Below, piece by piece: positions 20,096-28,929 of a stretch of 28,929 bases of DNA. Position numbers and translations under genes: made by a program. This stretch comes from Auxenochlorella pyrenoidosa (lineage: Eukaryota; Chlorophyta; Trebouxiophyceae; Chlorellales; Chlorellaceae): positions 363,052 to 391,980 of the forward strand of contig KQ481983.1 in the NCBI GenBank assembly GCA_001430745.1, read 5' to 3'. Numbering within the stretch: the stretch's first letter is position 1; each line of letters starts with the position of its first letter. The notes under the pieces are model-generated. The model worked only from the letters and a program-made list of their open reading frames with translations. It was not told where the DNA came from and made no database searches.

Positions 20096-22050
20096 ATGGC
20101 GCCCTGGCAGATGACGGGGTTTGTCAGGGAGAAGGTGGAGCGCGCCCGCCGGCTGCTGGCCGAGCCGGGCGAGCAGCAGGGCAGCGCCGACCTGCAGGCA
20201 AGGGCCAAGGCCATGGGGATAGGTGCGGAAGGCGGAAGGCCAGGAGACACCTCGGCTTGGAACAGCGAGCTCTGCTGCTCTGCTCTCTCGCGTCCCGCTT
20301 TTCAAAAGTGGCACACCTCTCAGATGCTACTGCAGCGGTACGTGAGGAACATGGACTGGTTGGAGGCGCTGCACCGCACTTTCCTGGACGAGAGCGGCGA
20401 GGAGCGGCAGGGCCTCCGCAAGCGCGAGCGGCTGCAGGTGGGTCGGCGCTGGTTGCGGCGGAGCTCACTCGTGCAGCGCTCATAAAGCCCTTATGCAAGA
20501 CCTTCACAATGCAGTCCGCCCTTCCACAAGCACTCGCAGGGCATGGCCACCTTTGCTTGCTACATGTCAGCCCAGCTTGAGTTGTCAGGAGTGGCCTACA
20601 CTCTGGAGCCGGCCTGCCGCCAGGCCCTGCACAATGCTGTGAGCAAACTGTGCTGTGGTGGGACCTGCGCTCACCTGCACTGCGCACGCTGCCTGGCTGC
20701 TCCCAAAACACAGTGCTTGCCGAGTGTTCAGCAGCCGTCGTGGCCTGGCATTACATTGCCGACCGCTTCTCTTGTGCCCATGCCTCAAACGGCCCTCTTC
20801 CCAAACGCGCAGCTGTGCTGGGCCAGCGCCACCCGGCAGCCCGACCTCTCCTTGCTCAGTGCTTTGAGCGGATTTGCCATAACCCTCGCCGTTGAGCCGG
20901 CGGTGGGCAGCGCAGACTTCCAGCGGGCCCACCGAGCTGTGTCGGGGCGGGCCCAGGGGTGGGCGGCCACAGAGGGCGCTGCCCGGCAGCTGGAGCTGCG
21001 CCAGCGGGGTGCGGGGCTTGACGTGCTACTGACGGTTTCGGCCACCCGTCGGCTGGTCCTGCTGCTGCATGCCTATGGTGTCAGCAAGAGTGTGGCAGCG
21101 AGCGGCGCGTCGGCCCAGCCTCCCGGCAAGCTGGCTGCGGCGGTGCAGAGCTGCGCCGGCCTGGTGGCCCTGGAGCCTGGCAACGCGCGCCTTCTGTGGA
21201 GGAGCGCCCTGGCGCTTGGCTGGGCGGGCTGCTCTGCCCAGGCAGCTGTGATGCACCGCAAGGCGCTTGCGGCGGCTGACGAGAGCAAGGGTGAGGTCCC
21301 CAGCCTGCGGCAGCGTGACTTTGTCTGGGCAGGCTGTTACCTTGCAAGGGTGTGACATGCAGTCTGGCAAGAAGCGCGCAGGCTTGCAAACTCTGGTTCA
21401 TTCGAAACCTGCGCAGACCATTTTAGCCTCTATCAAAGTGCCGACTCGCTCCTCAAAGTGCTGACGGCCGGAGTCGAGGGCCCGCGCTGGCAGCTGGCCG
21501 AGGCGCGGCGCCTGCTGAGCCTGGCGCAGCGTGCGCTGGTGCTCAGCAGGCCCGGCCTCTCAAAGGAGGCTTACAATGCAGAGAAGGCGCATTTGGCAGA
21601 TATGAAGGGCTGCGTGGAGGGCGCGGCGGCGGCGCGTCCGGGCGTGCAGCAGCTGCCAGCGCTGCCAACCATGCGGAGCGTGCCGCCCATGCGCTTTGTC
21701 AGGACCTGCGCGGCCTGCGGCCCTCGCCCTGAGGGCATGCTCAGCCTGTCGCGCTGTCTCCTACTGCAGCAAGGAGTGCCAGGTGGGGATGCGCAAGTAG
21801 GGGCTGTTGCCAGCCGCTTGCCGCAGGGGAATAGCCCGCCGCACTCCAGCAACAGCCAAGTTTGTCTACAGTCCTCGCGGCACGGCAACCTTTGTCTGCA
21901 GCGCTCGAGGCATGTCAACCTGCCTACCCTCTACACCCAGCTCCTGTGCAGGTTCGCCACTAGCGTGCGCCGGAGGGCGGGCACAAGGCCGAGTGTGCAG
22001 CGCTGGCGGCTGCCCGGCGCCGCGATGCCTGTGGCAGCGTCGGCTCCTGA
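20096..22050 (+). CDS. MYND-type zinc-finger protein with a disrupted finger (possible pseudogene)
   Basis: The start ATG is at 20096 in a good context (CAGCCATGGCG). Exon 20096-20437 (114 codons, MAPWQMTGFVREKVERARRL) is open throughout; it also holds a CAG|GCAAGG site at 20198 that could be a GC donor. Exon 20540-20638 rejoins in phase 0 (VAYTLEPACRQALHNA). A later exon ends at 21290 with helical, TPR-like sequence (LEPGNARLLWRSALALGW); its 5' edge (20714-20924) is unresolved. Exon 21417-21782 (HFSLYQSADSLLKVLTAG) reaches a MYND finger: CAAC, then SRC. From there YCSKECQ lies in a different frame, one Cys of the second pair is missing, and the next exon (from 21952) reads VRH, a TAG (21961-21963), RAPEGGHKAEC. 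MYND fingers have Trp at that TAG. The domain is therefore recognisable but broken. Partner and function unknown. Confidence 0.6.
21861..21920 (+). repeat. 30-bp tandem duplication in the MYND intron
   Basis: TTTGTCTACAGTCCTCGCGG (from 21861) recurs from 21891 as TTTGTCTGCAGCGCTCGAGG, a period of 30 bp. Each unit carries an acceptor-like TACAG or TGCAG just upstream of the real acceptor at 21951. Confidence 0.8.
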
Positions 22051-22450
22051 ACGGTCCAGAAGGGAAACAGCCTTGCAGCCCTCTGCCTTTCAACGTCTTA
22101 TGCATTTGTCTTGTGAAATTCCCATGCTAGTAATGTGACAAGCTGATCTGCCCTCTCATTCAAGCCCATCCCAAGCACACCAATAAGCATCGCCTGCAGC
22201 GCAGCGGCAGTGGCAGCGGAGCACAGCGGGGCTGCCTACATCAGGCTGCATGCATGTTGCAGAGCACTTTGTTGCGATCCCTGATCTGTGATTACTTGGC
22301 CATACGACCTCGCAATCGCTGTATTCCCCACTGCCGCTCGTCCGCAGGCCAACAACACTTCTGTGAACCCCGTTGCCCGGCTGCCCGATCGTTTGTTCCA
22401 TTTATACATTTATCACCAAGCTTGCAAAAAGGGCGCGCAACGGGGGCTCC
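22051..22450. other. Intergenic region before the Cgi121 gene
   Basis: No gene supported. A TATA-like TTATACAT at 22402-22409 lies about 45 bp before the Cgi121 start codon and may be its promoter, implying a very short 5' UTR. Confidence 0.45.
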
Positions 22451-23608
22451 ATGGCCGAGTCGCCTGTCGAGCAGTGGCAGCTAGACCTCCCGGGGCATAC
22501 GCTGACAGTGGCACTGTACAAGGACGTCACCAATGCGAGGTGGGTCAGGCGGCTGAGCCGAGCCGAGTGCTGCCACCTGCCTGCCGGCGGGGCTGTTCGC
22601 GCTGCCGGCCCTCTTGCGGTTTCGCCCTCACAGCCCCTGCTGATTGCACCCTCGACTCCATCCCGCAGCGCTCTGCGGGATCTTGTGGTCGCGGGCAGCT
22701 TGGAGCCCGAGTGCGCGCTGGTGAATGCAGCGCTGGTGCCCGACGCACTCGTGCTCCGAGCGGCGGCAACAAAGGCGCTGCTGGCGGCGCAGCGCGGCGC
22801 GCTGCGCTGCAAGTCGCCGCACGCAGAGCTGGTGTTCAACCTGTCGGGATCGAAGCACGTGAGGCCCTGCTCGGCTGGCGGCACAGGAAGTGGGCCGCTG
22901 ACGTGCTGCCCCACCTCGCGAAAGCCGCATGCCGCCCTGTGCCCGGTGTCCTGTGAGGCAAGCGCTTCCAGGTGCCGCCGACCGTATGGTTCTGCACCCG
23001 CCCGCCCTCCTCCCAAATCCCCATGAAACCTGATAACCCCCACCCACCCCATTTCGATGCATGCAGATTGGAGAAACGCTGCAGCGATTTGGCGTCAGCC
23101 CGGACTGCAAGCACCTGCTGGCGGCGCGGTTCGATGCCACCCCAGCGGAGGCGGCTGCGCTGCAAGGCCTTGTGGCGGGCACGCCGGTGCCGCTGAGCGG
23201 TGAGCTTAGCGAAGGCACGCATGGTGACATGGATGACACGAGGCCTTGTTCAGCTGTCGGGTTTGGCACAGCAACCAAAGAGGCACTGCCTGGGGGAGCT
23301 TGCGGGCAGGGCTGGGGGCCAACGGCTGCACTGCACCACCAGCAAGCTTGCCGGGCTGACGGGGGTCGCAAGCAGGTTAAGCACCTGCAAGTATACACAC
23401 CATGTGCGCCGCCCCCCCTTCCCCCCACCCCATCACCACCACCCCAACCCGGCCCCCGCCCCTCACTGCCGCTGCCCATGGCGCAGAGCTCACAGGGCTG
23501 GCGGACGCAGCGCTGCTCAGAAAGTATCTGAAGGTCACGGCAGAGGAGCTGGAGGTGGGGGGGCTGGCAGAGGCGCAGCTGGTGCGCATCGCGGCGAGAG
23601 ACTGCTGA
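22451..23608 (+). CDS. KEOPS/EKC complex subunit Cgi121 (TPRKB homolog)
   Basis: Cgi121/TPRKB binds the Bud32/PRPK kinase and helps KEOPS make the t6A modification on ANN-decoding tRNAs, binding the tRNA 3' end. Exons 22451-22539, 22669-22858, 23067-23199 and 23487-23608 join in phase to 177 aa, close to the 175 aa of human TPRKB. Shared landmarks run in order: LDLPGHTLTVALYKDVTNA near the N-terminus (compare VTLLLFKDVKNA in human), an L-x-LVNAALVPD stretch, AELVFNLSGSKHIGETLQRF followed by GVSPD (compare EIIFNLSPNNN...LKKFGIS), and the C-terminal LLRKYLKVTAEEL helix. Donors and acceptors are canonical (AG|GTGGGT, CAC|GTGAGG, G|GTGAGC). The third intron has a C-rich CCCCACCCC tract near its acceptor. 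The gene is complete with no sign of damage. Confidence 0.9.
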
Positions 23609-24547
23609 CGGCGGCGCCGCCCCGCGCGTGGCGCCGCTTGCCACTGCTGCTGGCAGCAGGCAGCGCCGCCGCCCGCAGTGCAACCCCCTGTCTTTTCAGC
23701 GCCCAAAGAACAATGACTGAGAGTTCCTGACAATTCGTGCTGCTTGCCCTCCACCTGCCACATTTTTTGCCTGGTCCCGCTTCTGCTTCCATGGAGCTCC
23801 TCTCAGGGAGAAGCGCTTCATGCTGTCCTCCAGCCGTTGTCTCTGCTAGCCTGTTTCTTGCCTGCCTCCTCTGGTTGCTTTCTTTGCATGCAACACAGCC
23901 AACAACGCACGATGCTCCGCTGTCGCAACAATCAAAGCACGGGGGTTCGCTGGGCAAAATCAACCGAGCGCGGCCGGCAGCGGAAAACCGGGCAAGGGCC
24001 CGGCGCTGCGGCTGGGCCTGTGAGAGGGAAAAGCGGGGCCGGCGCCGCCGGGCTGCAGAGGGCCTGCGCGCCCGGCGGTGCGGCACAAGTGGCGGCACAC
24101 CTGGGGTGCGCCGCAGGCACGAGCGGTATGGTGGGATAGGGACAGCCGGACAAGGGGCGCGCAACAAGCGGCGAGGATGGGAGCGGGCAGCTGGAGCACG
24201 GAGGGGTAGATGGGAGGGGGGAGGGCACAGCGTAATGGTACAGGGAAAAGCGAGGCGCAAACGAATAGGGCTGGACAAGGGTGGGGAGGGGTGGGGTTGG
24301 ATCAAGGGGGCAGGCGGGGGCGTGGTGCCGGCGCCGACGGCGCGCAGGCAGCGCCCCTGGCCGGCCAGGGTTGGAGCATGGTTCATTACTTGCTTGGGGT
24401 GGGTGTGGCTTGGGTTGGCAGGCGCCGTGGCTCGAGGGAGGGCTGTGCACTGTGCACGGCCCTGCCTTGGCAGGCTTCCACTGCCAGCTGCTCATCTTGC
24501 GGCAGCAGCAGCTGGGGCCGTGGCTGGATCAGAAGCGCTCCATAAGC
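23609..24547. other. Convergent intergenic region
   Basis: About 940 bp between the stops of the Cgi121 gene (+) and the starch synthase gene (-). It should contain both 3' UTRs. It is GC-rich and purine-skewed from about 24000, with no TGTAA on either strand and no convincing gene. Confidence 0.55.
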
Positions 24548-27500
24548 TCACAGCTTCTTCAGCTGCAGGCGCAGCGGCAGGGCAGGTATGGAGGGCGCGT
24601 GACTTGACGAAGGGCACCTTGCGGGGCTGAGGAACATGGCACGCCTCGGGTGCTGGAGTCACAGCAGGCAAAAGATCTCGAGCAAACCTTCAGCCCCAGG
24701 CCCTCACCGCATGGTAGTAGAGCTCGAGGTAATCAAGGGCAGGGCTGTTCCAGGACCAGTCGATCTGGCAGGGAGGAGGAGGCGGGGCGGGCGGCGGCGC
24801 GCTGGGGATGCTGCATGAGCATGCGCCCCTGCCGCAGACGTGCGCGCCCCCTGCTGCAGGCCTTGCAGCCCTGGATGCCCCCTGGGTTGTTGCACTGTAA
24901 TCCGCTTGTCAGAGTTGCTCTGGCCTTGTTCCACCACTGGGGTCCGAGACACGCCCTGAGAGCCCGCAGGCGCCACCCCCACCGCCTCCTCACCTGCATG
25001 CACCGCTTGGACAGCTCGTTCCACGAGTCGCGCTCCCCAAAGAAGCGAGTGAGGGCGCTGCAGAGGGGGGAGCGGTTGGGTACAGGTGGAGGGGTATGGT
25101 TTGTGCAGGTTGTGCAGGGCAGGGTGAGACAGCTGAAATTTGGGCAGGCTCGCAGGAGGCTGGGCGCGGCGTAGGGGCAGGCGGGAGGGTGGGCGGGACA
25201 GTAGGCGTGGCAGTGGCGCAAGCACGCGGCGTGCGGGCGCATGCGGTCGCGGCCCATGCCGCCCCGTTGCCTACCCCGCGGAGAATCAACACAGCCGAGC
25301 GTCGGCCCCTCTGTGGCAAAGAGCGCGGGGGCTGGGCGAGCGCCCAAGCCGCTGCTGCCACGCGCTGCGGGCCCTCCGCTGCAGGCGCCGGACCGACACA
25401 CATCTCATCTCACCGGTTGAGCGCGTAGTCCATGCCGGGGGCGTCCATGCCTTCAAAGGAGAAGCCGTTCACCTCCATGCCCAGGGCAGCGGCGCGCGCC
25501 TGGTCATCGTCCACGTCAAACACTGCAGCAGGGCGGTGTGTGTTTGTGGTGGTGAGGTGACGATGGCCAGGTGGTGGCAGTGGCGTATGTGTGCATGTGT
25601 TGAGGTGTGGAGCGGCGCAGAGGGGCGCGCTCAGCAGGCGCGAGTGCAAACGGGCGCGAGGCCCTTGGCGGAGGTGGCGCATGGCTGGCGGCTGCCTGCC
25701 CGCACGCGGGCGCGCTCGGGGCTGGCACCCAGCCCGGCCGGGGGCGTGCAAGGCGCCAGTGCGCGAGCGCGCTCTGGCTCCTCCATGCATGCGTGTGTGC
25801 AGCGCTGCAAAAGTAGCGTCCCCGCCTCTGGAGGCCTGCGCCCCGTTGGCTGCCCCGCCAGCAGGCAGGCGGGCGGACGCCCAGCCCCCTCACCCGTGTC
25901 GTTCAGGCCGCCCGTCTTGCGCACCACAGGCACGGTGCCGTACCGCATGGCAATCATCTGCGGCAAAGCAGTGGGGAAGGCAGAGGCGATGGTGTGTGAA
26001 GAGGGGCGCGGGCAGCGGGGGAGTGTGTGTGCTTGGCTCTGCAGCAGCTCCCAGAGTGGGCAGCAGCCACGGCCGGGCCAGGGCAGGGGCAGGGGCTGCC
26101 CCGCACCCGGGCGAGGCAGCAGGGCTCGACACGACCAGGGCAGCACATGCGGGGCGGCACATGCCAGGGCGGCACATGCAGGGCGCCAGCTCACCTGGGT
26201 GAGGCCGCAGGGCTCGAACATGGAGGGCACCAGGAACATGTCACAGCCGGCGTAGATGAGGTGGCTGCGAGGTGTGGGTGTGGGTGTGGGGCGTGTGTGT
26301 GGGGATGGGGGGTTGGGGTGGGGCGGGGGGGCGGCGGGGGCGGCAGCAGGGCGTGCGCTCGGCATGGCAGGCTTGCTGACCAGGCAGCCGTTGGGACCTC
26401 AGGTGGTGTTGCGAGCCCTGCAGCCCCAGCCGCACCCCTATAGCTGAAGCGGCCAGCACTCCGGGTTGCCAGGGCAGGCACAGGGAGGGGCCGCAGCCGT
26501 GAGACGCACTGGAGAGGCAGCCGCCCCCCCAACCACTGCAGTAATCCCACCTGAGGGGCTCGTCGTAGGCAAACCACAGGCGCGCGCGGTCGGGGTACTG
26601 CCGCGCCAGCTCGTTTGCCAGCTGATTGAACTCGGCCTGCAAGGCGGGGTTCAATGTTCTTTCGATCGATTTTCCTAGAATTAAGATTAAATACAGGACA
26701 ACATGCGCACGGCCGCGTCGCAGGGCATGTGGCGGCGATGCTGACCAGGGAGCGGGAGGCGCCCCGCACGGATCAGTCCGAGCAGCGCAGGCCAGCCGCG
26801 CCGGCGTGCGACGCGTGTGCACGCGCGGGGCACACACACGGACTTGACACGCGCCCGCCCCAGCCCCACCCCTACCCCCCAACCTCAACCCACCACACCC
26901 CACCACGACCACCACACACACACTCACACTCAACATCCCCCCCCCCCCCCCACCCACCCACCCCGACCACCACCACCACCACCACCCACCACCCACCGAC
27001 CCCCCAACCCCCTTCATCCATGCACCCACCACCCACCTGGACCTTGGGGTCGGGCGCCGACCCCAGCAGCACAAACTGCGCGCCGCGCTCCAGCGCGCGC
27101 CATGCGGCGTGCTTAATCAGGTGGATGCCCTTCTGGTGGGTCAGCCGGGTGACGCAGCCCACGATGGGCACGTCTGCGGGGGGTGCGGCGGCAGGGAGGG
27201 TGTGTGTGTGAGGACGGCTTGGTTTGTTGGTGCCTGCCTGGCGGGCCCCCCGGCGGGCGCGGCGCCTGCTCGGAGCCGGCCGCATGGACCCCTAAATCGG
27301 GCCGGTGCGGCAGGTGCGGCGGCCAGGAAGCCGGCATGCAAGCAGGTTGGAGGCAGCTGCACGGCGGGCCCCCCGGTTGGCGCGGCGCCTGCACGGCATC
27401 GGCGGTACGGATCCGCTCCCCAGCCCCGAGCGGGCGCCGCCGCACCTGCGTTGCTCAGCTGCATGCGCTTGCGCAGCTCCGCCTTGGCCGCCGCCTTGCC

Positions 27501-28702
27501 CTCCACCACCGAGTCGGCGGTGTAGCCACGAGGCAGCAGGGGGTCCTCTGCAGGGGGGCGCAGGGGGTGGAGGGGGCCACGCAGGGGTAGGGTTGGGTGG
27601 TGAAGACAAGCGGGGCTGGGTGCGCACGCAAAAGACTCCCGGCGCCCTGCGCGTGCACCCGAGCGCCATGGCATGGCGCCGCGGGCGGGGGGGCCGGGCC
27701 GCGTGCCGGCCAGCCACGGAGCACTGCCACAGAGCACTGCCAAGGAGCGGGCCGCCCCGCCCTCACCAGCAGGGTCCCAGATGTCTGGGTCAATGCCGTT
27801 CCGGATGCCCCAGAACTTGCCTGCAGGGCAGGGGGAAAGCGCGAGCCATGGGGCGTTTGCCGGCAGGCCAGGCATGCTGAGCACGATATGGTGGAGCGCT
27901 CAGGCCCAGAGCGAGGTCGCCATCCCAGCGAGGCCATCCCAGCGCGCAGCTCGTGCAGTCTTCGCGCGGTTTGCGGCCTGCCCAGCCGTGCTGGCCCCTG
28001 CCCCAGGCAGGCGGCAAGCGCCGGCACGGAGAATGAAGAAGAGTGGAGAACGGGTGATGGGTGAATGGAAAACGGATGATGGATGAGGCATGCATGGAGG
28101 ATGCCCGGGCGGGAGCTCACCGTGGTGCGGCGCGATGGCGGGGTGCCCGCTGACCTCCTGGGCGTAAGTAGGCGACACAGTAGTGGCCACCTCGCAGGCC
28201 GCCATGGCCTGCAGTGAAAAAGTGCCATCAATGAAAGAAAAGAAAGTGAGAAGAGAACAGTGAATGAAGGGGAGGAGGCAGAACACCACTTGCGCGTGAG
28301 TGCAGGGCCGACGCAGCCGAGGCTAGCAGTAGAGGCATTGCCGCAGCCAGCACACAGTCGACCTGCGCCCCTCTGGCTCTTGCCTGCCCGATGAGGTCGG
28401 CTCCGTAGTTCAGGTTGTGGATGGTGAAGGCGCACCTGCAGCAGAAGGAGGGATCGTGCTCAGCAGAAAGCCGGGAGCCGCGAGGGCACCCAGGGTAGTG
28501 GCCCGCTGTTGCCACCGCTGCTGCATGCTGCCACGGCAGCCAGGAAGATGTGGGCCCGTCCTCCAACGTTGGTACGACAGTACGACAGCAAGCGCATCGG
28601 GGAGCAGCAGGGAAGCAGCAGGGTTGTGCTCACTTGGCTGATCCGTGGTCCAGCCAAGCAACCGGGGCGGACTGCCAGTCGTGGCAGTGCACGATGTCAG
28701 GC
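24548..28702 (-). CDS. Starch synthase III, catalytic C-terminal part (5' end outside the window)
   Basis: A GT5 glucosyltransferase that extends alpha-1,4-glucan from ADP-glucose in the plastid. Minus-strand exons: 28702-28634, 28435-28384, 28208-28121, 27820-27767, 27547-27446, 27173-27037, 26636-26551, 26264-26195, 25957-25894, 25522-25414, 25057-24994, 24764-24708, 24562-24548. They join in phase to 321 residues and a stop. Motifs in order: [143 protein letters not shown]. The [10 protein letters not shown] and FSFEG/DWSWN signatures point to class III (or the related IV) rather than SSI/II. KTGGLND and the FEPCGLTQ Glu are intact. The GC donor CAG|GCAAGA at 28383 yields IGQAM, matching IGKAM in plants. 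A possible 15-nt exon at 28855-28869 is unproven. Confidence 0.9.
26090..26185. repeat. Short GGCGGCACATGC repeats in a starch synthase intron
   Basis: CACATGC(G/C/A)GGGCGGCACATGC units occur three times in tandem between about 26143 and 26181, inside the intron between the exons at 25957 and 26195. Confidence 0.7.
26865..27036. repeat. CA/CCCACC-rich low-complexity tract (G-rich in the starch synthase RNA)
   Basis: Long runs of CCCCACC, CCACCA and a run of 12 or more C on the plus strand. In the minus-strand transcript this is a GGGTGGTGGG-type tract starting directly at the donor of the 400-nt intron 26637-27036, with many G-triplets able to form quadruplexes. A similar C-rich tract opens the window (1-85). 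Confidence 0.8.
27240..27400. repeat. Partial direct repeat in a starch synthase intron
   Basis: GGCGGGCCCCCCGGCGGGCG followed by CGGCGCCTGC at 27240 recurs at 27363 with few changes, an offset of 123 bp. Both copies lie in the intron between the exons ending at 27173 and starting at 27446. Confidence 0.65.
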
Positions 28703-28929
28703 CTGCATGGGTGGGGGGAAGCGCATGGGCGCATGAGCATGCAAGTGAAGAGAAACGGATATGGGTGGGCAGAGGAAGGGCCGGGTTGGTTGGGCATAGG
28801 GTGTTGTTGAGTGGGCTTGGGGCGTGCAGGCCCTTCCCAACCGGCAGCACTTGCCATATGGTTGTTGGCCTGCGCGGGGGTGCGGGTGCGCAGTTAACAG
28901 GGCTCCCTGCAGTCCCAGCGGCAGCCTTG

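Noticed and set aside
20714..20910. Alternative frames in the MYND-type gene (AECSAAVVAWHY and the overlapping frame to 21355)
   Set aside because: Both frames are open and of similar composition. No acceptor fits the first in phase and the second lacks protein-like character, so I left this boundary unresolved.
21380..21420. tRNA-like GGTTCATTCGAAACC arm
   Set aside because: It resembles a T-arm, but no acceptor stem, D-arm or anticodon arm fits around it.
28855..28869. 15-nt starch synthase exon with a GCAAGT donor
   Set aside because: The splice signals are good but the in-phase reading shows no match to the family, so it is not counted in the model.

Overview
The window is nuclear DNA from a green alga, most likely a GC-rich, Chlorella-like trebouxiophyte. 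The reasons are very high GC, short genes cut by many small introns with (C/T)GCAG acceptors, TGTAA polyadenylation signals downstream of several stops, and green-lineage genes: an Alfin-like PHD protein and a type III starch synthase. A run of Ns (18461-18909) marks an assembly gap. I built gene models by hand from reading frame, splice signals and phase. In seven genes the joined exons give one uninterrupted frame; the starch synthase and SMC5 are cut by the window edges.

Layout. (1) 90-801 (+): last two exons of SMC5. (2) 1546-4555 and 5705-9113 (+): two tandem 11-exon paralogs for secreted, cysteine-containing proteins of unknown family (376 and 380 aa). (3) 9398-15157 (-): nine-exon gene for a 1441-aa disordered/coiled protein with repeated CTFxP modules, convergent with the second paralog. 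(4) 15779-16522 (-): 74-aa Tyr/Gly/Asn-rich protein. (5) 17288-19487 (+): Alfin-like PHD protein with an Asp where the finger normally has its zinc-binding His; interrupted by the gap. (6) 20096-22050 (+): MYND-finger gene whose finger is broken by a frame shift and a TAG at the place of the usual Trp. (7) 22451-23608 (+): complete KEOPS subunit Cgi121/TPRKB. (8) 24548-28702 and beyond (-): catalytic C-terminal half of starch synthase III.

The genes are ordinary nuclear neighbours and do not form a pathway. The unusual material lies in gene structure. At least six introns have GC instead of GT donors, four of them at the same positions in both paralogs. Several introns carry tandem repeats, and two of these duplicate an acceptor-like AG. 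A dispersed repeat of about 60 bp occurs five times, always inside introns. One intron holds a 26-bp-arm hairpin. The two paralogs share a promoter block and are far more alike in their last two exons than elsewhere, which suggests gene conversion. I could run no database search, so family calls rest on recognised motifs.
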